Shown here piece after piece: positions 1 to 8,227 of a DNA stretch of 38,312 nt (positions are counted from its first letter, which is position 1; each line of letters opens with the position of its first letter). Below the pieces are notes generated by a model. It did not search any database and had not been told where the DNA came from. It saw only the letters and a program-made list of their open reading frames with translations. Location: positions 1 to 38,312 of the forward strand of contig CAYRYU010000067.1 in NCBI GenBank assembly GCA_964428355.1, read 5' to 3'. The position numbers were made by a program, and so were the translations under genes. The DNA is from CAYRYU01 sp964428355. Its GTDB lineage: Bacteria; Muiribacteriota; Ozemobacteria; Ozemobacterales; Ozemobacteraceae.

Positions 1-53
1 TCCACCGGCTCAACCAGATCCTCGACTGGTGGCGGAAGTACCTTGGAAAATAG
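1..53 (+). CDS. C-terminal tail of a truncated gene, hydrolase-like
   Basis: Reading from base 3, sixteen codons encode HRLNQILDWWRKYLGK and then TAG at 51-53. A C-terminal amphipathic helix with the pattern LNxxLDWWxxYL is usual at the end of S9-family peptidases and other alpha/beta hydrolases, and it resembles the end of the S9 peptidase in this window (MFDWFDRHVK). The rest of the gene lies outside the window, so the family call is tentative. The stop codon falls inside the conserved left edge (AATAGGG) of the REP-like palindrome that follows, so the repeat appears to supply the present stop. Confidence 0.45.
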   Translation, partial: HRLNQILDWWRKYLGK

Positions 54-96
54 GGAAACACCCGACCAGTTTTGAAAAAACTGGTCGGGTGTCCCC
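51..96. repeat. REP-like palindrome, copy 1
   Basis: A near-perfect inverted repeat. Arm 58-73 (ACACCCGACCAGTTTT) pairs with 77-92 (AAAACTGGTCGGGTGT) around a three-base loop. The 5' edge AATAGGG and 3' edge CCCC are shared with the copy near 26960-26999. It sits between two convergent genes (a stop at 53 on plus and a stop at 103 on minus), a typical place for extragenic palindromes, and could also act as a bidirectional transcription stop or RNA 3'-end stabiliser. There is no long T tract, so it is not a classic terminator. Confidence 0.85.
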
Positions 97-102
97 CTGT
101 TT

Positions 103-651
103 TCAGAGCAGGCGGTCTTGGATGGAGCTCATCGCTTTCAGCGACAGCTCCACGAATTCGTCGAAGGGGATTCCCGCCTTTTCGCACTCCATGATCGCCT
201 CGCGGGAAACGTTCCTCGCGAACGCTTTTTCCTTCATTCGTTTCTTGATTGACGAGGGCTTTACCGAAGAGATCTTCTTGTCCGGGTAGACGAGGGCGCA
301 GGCGACGACAAGGCCCGTGATGCTTTCCGCCGCGGCCAGCGAGTGCTCGAGGCGGGTCTGGCGCACCGTCCCGGTCGCTTCGTTGTGGGCCACGACCGCC
401 CTGATCTGGTCTTCGGGAAATCCTTCGGTTCTAAGAATTTCCGCTGCGACCAGGGCATGCCGGGCGGGGGTTTCCCTGGTCGAATCGAAATCGAGGTCGT
501 GGAGGAGGCCCAGAACTTCCCAGGTTTCAGGCGGCTCCCCGAACTTCAATGCGAGATCCCGCATTATTACGGCGCTTGCCAGGCAGTGTTTCTTCAGGAC
601 GTCCGAGGAAAGGTGCTTGTTCAGCAGGGTTTCAGCTTGTTCCCTGTTCAC
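103..651 (-). CDS. HD-domain metal-dependent phosphohydrolase
   Basis: The 182-residue product is a compact cytosolic HD-superfamily protein. The metal-binding signature is visible as H22, the H51-D52 pair in LLHDLDFD, H65 and H89 (AHNE), with the usual spacing of stand-alone HDIG-type hydrolases of about 180-200 residues. Such proteins hydrolyse phosphate esters of nucleotides or related metabolites, but the substrate cannot be read from the sequence. The start is GTG at 651, preceded on the minus strand by a GGGGGAAA purine run. It is divergent from the large kinase gene starting at 847 and convergent with the truncated gene at the left edge. Nothing ties it functionally to its neighbours. 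Confidence 0.85.
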   Translation of the reverse strand: MNREQAETLLNKHLSSDVLKKHCLASAVIMRDLALKFGEPPETWEVLGLLHDLDFDSTRETPARHALVAAEILRTEGFPEDQIRAVVAHNEATGTVRQTRLEHSLAAAESITGLVVACALVYPDKKISSVKPSSIKKRMKEKAFARNVSREAIMECEKAGIPFDEFVELSLKAMSSIQDRLL

Positions 652-846
652 GGATTTTCCCCCTTGATTTTATTCCGGGCCGGCTCCCGATTGTCCCATA
701 CCCCGCCCCCTCTTTCAACCCCTCCGAATCTTCAGGGGAAAGGATTTGATTGGCATTTTCTTAACCTTTCACTGGGAACGGCCGGGAAAATGCGGTATAT
801 TTTCCTCAAGGAACCGAATCATCAGCCAAACCTGGGGAGAACCGCA

Positions 847-3800
847 ATGGAACCGTTGACGACATTCCTCACCACGACCATCGCCGGAAACCTGATCATG
901 GGCGTTCTCGGGAATACCGCCTCGGACCAGGTGAAGGATTTCTGGGACCACCTCAACCTCGGGAACCATGACCTCCAGAACGCCTTCACGGAAGCCGGGG
1001 CTTCAACCTTTTCCGCCCTCGAGGTCACCCTGACTCCGTCCGGAACCCTTCGCGGTTTCCTGACAAGCCTCGCCCGAGGGGATTTCATCACGAAAACCGC
1101 TGGTGAAAAGGACCTGGGAAAGGAGTTCCAGGATTCCGTCCTGGAGCCTTTCCTCACCCGGAAGAAGTTCTCCGCTCACGATCGGGAGGCATTCCTCAAA
1201 GCGGGGAGGAAGGCCTGCCGGTTTTTCCGGAAAAACCCCGACCTCCTCTTCAGCTTCGCGGATCTTGTGGGGGGGGGGCCCGGGAAGTCCCCCCGGCAGG
1301 GAACGGAAAAAGGAATGAAGAACTCAGGCGCCCGAGAATCCTTCGCCTTATTAGAGGCGATCCTTTTTTCCGGCCAGGATCTTGCCGAGGCTCCCGACCT
1401 CAATGCTGCCCGAACCGCGGCTTCCGAGGCACTCTTTGCTCGTCTCCGCACCGCCGGTGGCGAGGAGTTCCAGGTTCCATTCCGCGAATCCGGGCTGTCT
1501 CCGGAGCTGTTTTTCGAGTTCCTTCGCGAAAAGGACATCTTCGTGAACGCTCTGGTCTTCCACGTCGAGCTGGCGATCAAGAACAACCAGAAAGTCGCCA
1601 ATATCCTCCAGGAATACCGTGCCCAGGAGGGGCGGAAACGCCAGGAATCCGAGAAGATTGCCCGCCGGGCCGAAAAGAACGATCTGGATTCCCGTCTTGA
1701 GAAGATCCAGCAGGCGGTTTCCCTCTCCCGCCAGGCCGGGCTGGATGTTTCCGCTCTCGAACGCCAGATGGAGCCGATCAGGAGCCAACTGGTCCGGGTC
1801 GATGAGGTGCTCGCAAAACTGGACAAGTGGGACCGGTTCCATTCCGACCTCCAGGGAACGCTCCAGGCCAACAACCGTTTTTTTGGCGGGATCGACGACA
1901 AGCTGGCGGAGATCCTGAAACTTATCCGGGAGCACGACCGGAAGCTCGACGAGATCGTCGAGGTCGCGGGGGAAACGCGGGAAGTGGCCCGCGAGACGCT
2001 CGATGAGACCCGGAAGTCGCGCGAGGACCTGGACCGCCTGGCCGGGGACGTCCGGTTCCTGAAAAGTCTTATTCAGAGCTTCCGAGAGGATGTTTCCCTG
2101 GGTGACCAGCAGCGTCGGAACCTTGTCGCGGGAATCGACCAGACCTCGGAGTTCGAGCTTCACAAAATTTTCGATTTCGCCGAGGACGACAGCCACGAAT
2201 TGGGGAAAGGTGCTGTAGGCCTTGTCTACAGGGCCCGTCACCGCGGGACCGGCCGTCCGTGCGCCTTGAAGATTCTCAAGCCCGAGTTCCGGAAGGACAA
2301 AACCGTTGTCACTCGGTTCCTTCGCGAGGGGAGCATCCTTCAGGGGCTGAAACACCCCAATATCGTCGGGGTGGAAGAGGTCGGTGGCGGGGGGGGCAAC
2401 CTAGAATTCTTCATCCAGATGGAACTCGTTTCGGGGTCGAGCCTCCGGCGACTTCTCGATGAAAAGAGACTTCCCCGGGACTGGAAAAGCCTCAGCAGAC
2501 TTGCTCTCCAGCTCTGCAACGGGCTCGAGAGAATCCACAAGCAGGCGATCATCCACCGGGACCTGAACCCCAACAACATCATGATCACCGAGGATGGGGT
2601 CGTGAAGATCATGGATTTCGGAGTGGCGCGGATAGTCGGCCTCGGGGGGCTGACGCAGCAGGGGCAGGTTCTCGGAACCAGCTCCTATATGTCCCCCGAG
2701 CAGGCCCGGGGCGAGAGCCTCGACTTCAGGAGCGACATTTTCTCGCTCGGCCTGGTTCTTTTCGAGATGTTCACCTTCCGGCCCCCGGAGTTGCCTCCCA
2801 AGACCGTCAGACAGTACAACCCCGCTCTTCCCGATTGGGTCGACAACCTGTTGGGGGTCTGTCTGGCCTCGGAACGCGAGCGGAGACTTCTCACCGCGGA
2901 ACGATTCCGGCTTGCGCTCGAGGGGGAAGGCGCGCCCCCGGATCACATCAGCAAATACGAGGAAGTGTTCTCGATCTTCCTCGAGGATGGGCGGATCAGC
3001 CCGCGGGAGCAGGAAAAGCTGAACCGGATGAAGTCCGAGCTTTCGCTTCCATCTTCGGTGACCGACTCGATCGAATCGAGGATCCGCGCCTTGACCCTTC
3101 GGGAGCGCCTCTCCCAGGCCGATGGCGCGATCGCTGAGAACCGGGCCGCCGAAGCGCGGGAAGCCCTGGAAATCGCACTCCGCCTTTCCCCGGATGATGC
3201 TTCCGTGAAGGAAAGGATGGCGAAAATCTCTCCCGCCATCCCTTCGACCCATTCGCCGGCGCAGGCCCCGATACCCGGTGGCCCGGGGAATGTTCCCGCG
3301 AAGCCTGCTCCCGCGTCCGCGCCGGTCTCCCATACGTGGATGAAGTGGTCTGGCATTCCCTTCCCGGAGGACTGGAAAACCCCGGTAGCAGCCCTGGCTT
3401 TGCCCGAACAGGGAAGAACCGTCTTCCTCGGCGGAACCGATGGAATCATCAGGATTCTGGACCTTTCGACGATGAAGGAGACAGGAACCATCGCTGGGTC
3501 GGGCTTCATAAGCTCACTTGCCACCGATGCTGCCGGAAGGATTCTTGTCGCCGCGTATCGGTCCGGCCAGATTCGTCTCCTTGAAACCTCATCCAGCGCG
3601 GAAAAAGGGCAGCTGAAGGGGCATTCCAAACCCGTAAACCATGTGTCGATAACGTCCGACGGCCGACTGGCGGCAACGACCGGTGAAGACCTCACGATCA
3701 GGATCTGGGACACCGGCAATTCTGACGAACTGCATTGTTTGCAGGGCTTCTCCCAACGGGTGAGGTGCCTGACCCTGGCCCCCGATGGGCGAACCCTCCT

Positions 3801-6333
3801 TGCCGCCGGGGGCGATGGCGTCATCAAGGCATGGAACATCCTGAACGGAAAGGAAACCCTGACCATCAAGGACAACGGGGGTGCGGTGACCGCGCTCGCC
3901 GTGTCGCCCGATGGAAAGACCCTCTATGCGGCTGTTTCCGGAGCCGGAATCCTCCGCAGGAATCTCCTCGGCGGCGAAATTTCCGGAAAGATCACCTTTT
4001 CCATGACCGCGGAAAAAATGGCCGTCTCACCGGACGGAACATGCCTGGCGGTATCGGCGGGGGATCGACGGATCCACCTTTTCGATCTTGGCACTCTCGC
4101 CGAAGCGAGACAGCTCATTGGCCACGGAGGCATGATCCGGGGCCTGACTTTTGCCGGGGATGGAAACCGGCTCGTTTCGGCTGACCAAGGTCTTCCGGGC
4201 CTTCCCACCCTGAGGATCTGGGGCGAAGCTCCGGAATCGGAAGAGGACGACGTTGTCGCGCGAACCATCGGGGATTGCCTGCAAAGGGGGCCCAGGAACC
4301 AGGTAGCGGCAGCGACATTCGAACCTGTGCGCCTTCGGAACACGAGGAGCCTAGGTGAAATACGGGTTCCCGTCACCTCGGTCGCGTGGTCATCAGTGAA
4401 GAAATGCCTTTTCGCCGCATGCCAGGACAAGACCGTACGGATGCTGGAGGTTCCTTCGGGGAGGGAAACGGGCCAGTTCGCGCTCCCCTTTATTCCGAGG
4501 CTTGTTCGCGTGACTCCTGACGGAAGGAACCTGCTCATGACCGACCAGGGTGGTTGGTCCATCCACATGTTGGGAATCGACTCCCCCGAAAAGAAGGTCG
4601 ATCTCGTCGGTCATCTTGACGCTGTTTCCGCGCTCGAGCCCCTTGGGTCGGGCGAAATGGCTGTGTCCGTCTCGGCGGACGGTGCTATCCGGTTCTGGGA
4701 CCTCAACACCGCGAAATGCCTGCGAACCCTGCGTCGGGGGGACCGACCGATCGCGGGACTGGGCCTTTCCCCCGACGGACGGCTGTTCGCGACTGGTGGC
4801 CCCGGCCTTCCGATCACACTTTGGGACACTGTGGCGGGGCGCGAACTGGTCACATGGAAAAGCGATCCCAATTCGATCGGGATTCGCTCCCTTTCTTTCC
4901 ATCCCGAAGGGAAGGTACTGGCAACTGGGGGAAATGACGGACTTCTCCGCTTCTGGGAGGTCCCCTCCGGAAACCAGATCGGGAAAGGGGTGCCTTGCGG
5001 GGGAGGTATCGCGGGATTGAAGTATGCCGACGGGGGCCGGCACATCCTCGTCGCAGGTCTCGACAAAAGCCTGCGGGTGTTCGATGCCTCATCTGGCAGG
5101 GAAGTCCGGCGCTCTGTCGCGCATTCAGGAAGCCTGCTTGACCTGGTCATCGACACGGGAATCGTGCCCCTGGTGTCGTTGGGTTTTTTTCAACCGGACT
5201 GGGACGCCCCTTTGAAAATCTGGGAGTTCGCGGACGAACCGGCCGAGAGTCGGGAAACCAAAGAACTCCTTTCTGAATCTGTTTCCTCGGAGGGAACCCA
5301 GAAACCCCCTTCCAAGAAAGATCCGGTCCAGGTTTCATCCAAAGGCCCCTTCCCCAGGGAATTCGAAGGTCCCACCGCCCCTCCGGGGTGCATGGTCGTA
5401 TCGGCTGAGGGACTTCTTCTGGCCTCGGGGAGTCCGAATGCGGAAATCAACGTCTGGGACCTCGAAGGAAAGTCCAGGATGGCGGTGAAATCGGGTTCCC
5501 CCGGGAGACGCGTCGATTCCCTCGCTTTCCTGGGCGGTTCGGAGAAGCTGGTCTCGGGTCATTCGGACGGGGCAATCCATTTCTGGGACATCGCTTCGGG
5601 AAATGAGGAAAAGAGGCTGAACGGTCATTTCGATGCAGTGTCCTCCCTCGTTTTGACGAAGGATGGAAGGATTCTGGTCTCCGGAAGCTCTGATGGAACC
5701 ATCCGGTTCTGGGATCTTCGCTCCGGTCACTGCTTCAGGGTTCGCGAGGTCCCTGGTGGATGGGTGCGTAAAGTGGCTTTGTCCCGGGACCAGGCTTTCC
5801 TGTACGTCCTTGGGTCGGACGGAGTTCTCCGGAAATGGGACTTCGTTTCCGGGGAGGAGGCCGGTCGCCTTCAGATCCAGAATTCCCATTTTTTCAGTTT
5901 CTGCCACTCTCCAACCGCCGATTTGTTGGCCCTGATGAACTCCTACGGAGGAGTCGGTTGCGTTTCCGGGCAATCCCTTGATCCAGTGCCCATGGCCGGG
6001 GCAAAGAACACCCTTCCCGGAACGAAATGGATTCGGACCCCTGATGGCAAGGAAACCGCGGTGAAAACGGAGCTTCAATTCCTCACGGGATTCGCGGTAG
6101 GCGCAGTTGCGATTTCCCCGGACGATCGTGGAGTTTGCGCGTTCGCACCTGACCGGTCTCTCCGGTTGATCGAACGGGCCTCCGGGGAGGAAACAGCTCG
6201 GTTGAAGGGCTTCAAAAGCCTTGGAGCGGCAATCGCCTTCTCCCCTGACGGAAATGCCGTTTTCGCCTCAGGTCCCCTCCTGGATGGAAATGGCAGTGTG
6301 CATGGATGGGGTGTGGCGGCTGGGAAGCCATAA
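847..6333 (+). CDS. Ser/Thr protein kinase with coiled-coil N-terminus and WD40 propellers
   Basis: The 1,828-residue product is soluble, with no signal peptide or membrane segment. Residues 1-180 are helical and unassigned; about 240-430 is coiled coil. The kinase domain spans about 443-700: glycine loop GKGAVGLVY from about 453, ATP-binding K475 (ALKILK), catalytic loop HRDLNPNN (H570, D572, N577), DFG 590-592 and SPEQ near 615. The usual catalytic-loop Lys is Asn at 574. A helical DGRISPREQ segment and TPR-like helices (about 700-800) follow, then about 17 WD40-type blades from about 840 to the end (IRFWDL, IHFWDI, INVWDL), enough for two or three propellers. ATG 847 was chosen because GGGGAGA lies just upstream and translation fits from there; the open frame extends further but runs antisense through the HD gene. 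The architecture suggests a signalling scaffold that phosphorylates proteins gathered by the propellers. Partners are unknown. Confidence 0.93.
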   Translation: MEPLTTFLTTTIAGNLIMGVLGNTASDQVKDFWDHLNLGNHDLQNAFTEAGASTFSALEVTLTPSGTLRGFLTSLARGDFITKTAGEKDLGKEFQDSVLEPFLTRKKFSAHDREAFLKAGRKACRFFRKNPDLLFSFADLVGGGPGKSPRQGTEKGMKNSGARESFALLEAILFSGQDLAEAPDLNAARTAASEALFARLRTAGGEEFQVPFRESGLSPELFFEFLREKDIFVNALVFHVELAIKNNQKVANILQEYRAQEGRKRQESEKIARRAEKNDLDSRLEKIQQAVSLSRQAGLDVSALERQMEPIRSQLVRVDEVLAKLDKWDRFHSDLQGTLQANNRFFGGIDDKLAEILKLIREHDRKLDEIVEVAGETREVARETLDETRKSREDLDRLAGDVRFLKSLIQSFREDVSLGDQQRRNLVAGIDQTSEFELHKIFDFAEDDSHELGKGAVGLVYRARHRGTGRPCALKILKPEFRKDKTVVTRFLREGSILQGLKHPNIVGVEEVGGGGGNLEFFIQMELVSGSSLRRLLDEKRLPRDWKSLSRLALQLCNGLERIHKQAIIHRDLNPNNIMITEDGVVKIMDFGVARIVGLGGLTQQGQVLGTSSYMSPEQARGESLDFRSDIFSLGLVLFEMFTFRPPELPPKTVRQYNPALPDWVDNLLGVCLASERERRLLTAERFRLALEGEGAPPDHISKYEEVFSIFLEDGRISPREQEKLNRMKSELSLPSSVTDSIESRIRALTLRERLSQADGAIAENRAAEAREALEIALRLSPDDASVKERMAKISPAIPSTHSPAQAPIPGGPGNVPAKPAPASAPVSHTWMKWSGIPFPEDWKTPVAALALPEQGRTVFLGGTDGIIRILDLSTMKETGTIAGSGFISSLATDAAGRILVAAYRSGQIRLLETSSSAEKGQLKGHSKPVNHVSITSDGRLAATTGEDLTIRIWDTGNSDELHCLQGFSQRVRCLTLAPDGRTLLAAGGDGVIKAWNILNGKETLTIKDNGGAVTALAVSPDGKTLYAAVSGAGILRRNLLGGEISGKITFSMTAEKMAVSPDGTCLAVSAGDRRIHLFDLGTLAEARQLIGHGGMIRGLTFAGDGNRLVSADQGLPGLPTLRIWGEAPESEEDDVVARTIGDCLQRGPRNQVAAATFEPVRLRNTRSLGEIRVPVTSVAWSSVKKCLFAACQDKTVRMLEVPSGRETGQFALPFIPRLVRVTPDGRNLLMTDQGGWSIHMLGIDSPEKKVDLVGHLDAVSALEPLGSGEMAVSVSADGAIRFWDLNTAKCLRTLRRGDRPIAGLGLSPDGRLFATGGPGLPITLWDTVAGRELVTWKSDPNSIGIRSLSFHPEGKVLATGGNDGLLRFWEVPSGNQIGKGVPCGGGIAGLKYADGGRHILVAGLDKSLRVFDASSGREVRRSVAHSGSLLDLVIDTGIVPLVSLGFFQPDWDAPLKIWEFADEPAESRETKELLSESVSSEGTQKPPSKKDPVQVSSKGPFPREFEGPTAPPGCMVVSAEGLLLASGSPNAEINVWDLEGKSRMAVKSGSPGRRVDSLAFLGGSEKLVSGHSDGAIHFWDIASGNEEKRLNGHFDAVSSLVLTKDGRILVSGSSDGTIRFWDLRSGHCFRVREVPGGWVRKVALSRDQAFLYVLGSDGVLRKWDFVSGEEAGRLQIQNSHFFSFCHSPTADLLALMNSYGGVGCVSGQSLDPVPMAGAKNTLPGTKWIRTPDGKETAVKTELQFLTGFAVGAVAISPDDRGVCAFAPDRSLRLIERASGEETARLKGFKSLGAAIAFSPDGNAVFASGPLLDGNGSVHGWGVAAGKP

Positions 6334-6416
6334 AAGGGGGTGGCTTTCCAGTTTTCCCTGTCCCTCTTTTTCCCGAAACCGTTTTGGGCTATCATTGGAG
6401 GGGGGGATGTCGGATT

Positions 6417-7061
6417 TTGAAAATGACTTCGAGAGATCGATCGGGGACCACCCTGGTTGAGATCCTTATTGCCTCAATCGTTGTTACAGTTCTGTTGATG
6501 GCGGTTTTCAAGATCTACAAGGGTGGTTCCGGGTTGCTGAAGGCCGGGATGTGGGCGTCCAAAGCGCAGAGTGAATGCCGCAACGCCCTTACCATGATCC
6601 GGGATGAGATGGCGAAGGCCACGGTATTCACGACAATTTCCGAGACCGGTCCCCAACCCAGCACCGATGCCAAGTATCAGGTCAAGATTAAGACTCCCAA
6701 GGCAGACAAAGATTACAACGGGCCCATCATCAGGTTCTATCACTGCCGGACGGCGATAAAGATTCCCGGAACGAACGATGATGGGGGAAAGGTCGTCTGC
6801 GAGGTCGTGAAGCAGGGCAGGAAGCTGATCTATTCGAAAGTCGTCGAGGATGGTACCACCGAAGACCAGACCTTTTCGGGAAGGGTTCTCGTCGACGACG
6901 TGGTTGAAGTGGCGATGAGCACGACCGATGCAGCCACCACGGACCAGCTTGTCAAGAAGATGGTGACCATCCTGATTACCCTCGAAGACCCTGCCCAGGA
7001 AGGAAGAAGGGTGGTCGAGGAAACGAAAGCCCAGGTCGAAACCGAGGTGGGAAACCTGTGA
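6417..7061 (+). CDS. Type IV pilin-like minor pseudopilin (GspJ/PilW-like)
   Basis: A short basic leader (MTSRDRSG) is followed by a prepilin peptidase site, G then TTLVE, and a hydrophobic helix of about 20 residues (ILIASIVVTVLLMAVFKIY). Glu at mature position 5 is kept; Thr replaces the usual Phe at position 1. The remaining 170 residues are a globular domain with beta-rich composition. Two starts are possible: TTG 6417 and ATG 6423. The strong GGAGGGGGG at 6398-6406 fits TTG better in spacing, and ATG 6423 gives 212 residues. It overlaps the next pseudopilin gene by 4 bp (GTGA), so the two are translationally coupled. The role is probably a minor pilin priming pilus or pseudopilus assembly in the inner membrane. 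Confidence 0.85.
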   Translation: MKMTSRDRSGTTLVEILIASIVVTVLLMAVFKIYKGGSGLLKAGMWASKAQSECRNALTMIRDEMAKATVFTTISETGPQPSTDAKYQVKIKTPKADKDYNGPIIRFYHCRTAIKIPGTNDDGGKVVCEVVKQGRKLIYSKVVEDGTTEDQTFSGRVLVDDVVEVAMSTTDAATTDQLVKKMVTILITLEDPAQEGRRVVEETKAQVETEVGNL

Positions 7062-7627
7062 GAGGTCTTTCCGGGGCTGGAATCCGGGCCGGAACATCCC
7101 TGGTCGAAATCATGATCGGCGTCTTCATCCTGGCCATTGCCCTCCTTCCCATTTTCGGGATTCTTGGCCGTTCCACGGGGATGACCCGTGAGGAACGGAC
7201 CGAAGCGGCCGCGGTCAACTTCGCCGCGAAGATCATGAAGCAGTATGCCTACGAATATACCTGGGGCAACGTGACTTTGGGGAACTCAAACGGCCACGGA
7301 TTCCTCGACAACGATCCCGCAACCGGGGTCGAGTTCCAATGGTCGGTGGAGGTCACTGACGCCTGGGCTGTCAGCCGGGGGTTTGCGGTCAAGCGGACGG
7401 TCTACCACAACCCCTGCGTCGGAGCCTGTTCCGCCGGAACGGAAGACCTCCCCAAACCTGCCCCGAACCAGATCAATCCGGCTTTTTGCGATCGGTACAG
7501 CAGTTGCCTCTTCAAGAACATCAGGCTCACCATCCAATGGCGCGGTCCGGGCCAAACAGGGTTCGACGATATCCGGCGCGTGGTGCTCGTCACCAGGAGG
7601 GCGGTTCTCGATGAAGCCAATCAATAG
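7058..7627 (+). CDS. Type IV pilin-like minor pseudopilin (GspI/PilV-like)
   Basis: The 189-residue product starts at GTG 7058, overlapping the previous stop as GTGA. The leader ends at G12, followed by TSLVEIMIGVFILAIALLPIFGIL, the class III prepilin signature with Glu at mature position 5. The helix with LPIFG and the following short domain resemble GspI/PilV minor pseudopilins. The C-terminal region holds several Cys (NPCVGACSAG, CDRYSSC) that could form disulfides in the periplasm. Its last 17 bases overlap the next gene. The context says it is the second subunit of a minor-pilin set; the exact export substrate is not visible. Confidence 0.85.
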   Translation: MRGLSGAGIRAGTSLVEIMIGVFILAIALLPIFGILGRSTGMTREERTEAAAVNFAAKIMKQYAYEYTWGNVTLGNSNGHGFLDNDPATGVEFQWSVEVTDAWAVSRGFAVKRTVYHNPCVGACSAGTEDLPKPAPNQINPAFCDRYSSCLFKNIRLTIQWRGPGQTGFDDIRRVVLVTRRAVLDEANQ

Positions 7628-8147
7628 GCGAAAATCCCGGGGAATAGCCATCCCTGTCGTTCTGACATTCGTGATCGTCCTGCTCGTGTTCGGTTTCACG
7701 ATCCTGCGTTCGCGCACCGCGGTGAAGTTTTCCAATCTGCTGAATTTCCACTATCTGAAGGCCAACATGATGGCCGAAGCCGGTATTCAGCATGCGATGA
7801 TGAAGATCCGCCTTTGTCCTGACGAAGCTTTCGAAGCCGCCGCCCGTCAGTTCGGAATCTGCCCGATGAACGATGAAGCGGCGGGAGGTTCGCCGGGTGG
7901 TGGCCAAACCGATCTGATGGAAACCTTCATTTCCGATATCCGGTGCGATGATCTGGGCGGTGCGGATACTTCGGGCTGGGGATACCGGATAACGAGGGTC
8001 GACACGAAGGCGGCCTTCAGAAAGGCCAACCGCCTTGTTACGGTCGTGGAGATCACGTCGGAAGGGTGGGCGGTTGAGGGCCGTGGCGGTCTTCAAACCC
8101 GCCGTGAGATAGTCAAGAAGACGGTTTCCATTACGAAGAACTCCTGA
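7611..8147 (+). CDS. PilX/GspK-like pilus assembly protein
   Basis: The 178-residue product starts at ATG 7611 inside the end of the preceding gene. The N-terminus RRKSRGIAIPVVLTFVIVLLVFGFTIL is a basic leader plus a hydrophobic helix without the usual Glu at position 5, as in PilX and GspK proteins that often carry G-x-x-x-P-V/A-x-x-x. After the helix comes a helical stretch containing AEAGIQHAMMKIR, which matches the AGIQHA-type segment common in PilX-like proteins. It is the third member of the first pseudopilin set and likely caps the minor pilin complex. The family call is by N-terminal pattern and gene order. Confidence 0.75.
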   Translation: MKPINRRKSRGIAIPVVLTFVIVLLVFGFTILRSRTAVKFSNLLNFHYLKANMMAEAGIQHAMMKIRLCPDEAFEAAARQFGICPMNDEAAGGSPGGGQTDLMETFISDIRCDDLGGADTSGWGYRITRVDTKAAFRKANRLVTVVEITSEGWAVEGRGGLQTRREIVKKTVSITKNS

Positions 8148-8190
8148 GTGAAATCTTCTTTACATTCCCACATTCCCCTGGGGTCTCCTG

Positions 8191-8196
8191 TATAAT
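8191..8196 (+). promoter_or_regulatory. Candidate -10 box (TATAAT)
   Basis: A perfect TATAAT lies 31 bases ahead of the ATG at 8228 in the 80-bp spacer after the first pseudopilin set. No matching -35 hexamer stands at 16-18 bases, so only the -10 element is supported. It suggests that the secreted-protein gene can be transcribed separately from the pseudopilins. Confidence 0.35.
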
Positions 8197-8227
8197 TGAA
8201 TCAGGAGATAGATTGGGGAGGGGCACC

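Noticed and set aside
343..846. Upstream in-frame extension of the WD40 kinase gene to 343
   Set aside because: The extension runs antisense through the HD-domain gene, has no ribosome site and encodes no recognisable domain. ATG 847 has a good purine-rich site just upstream.
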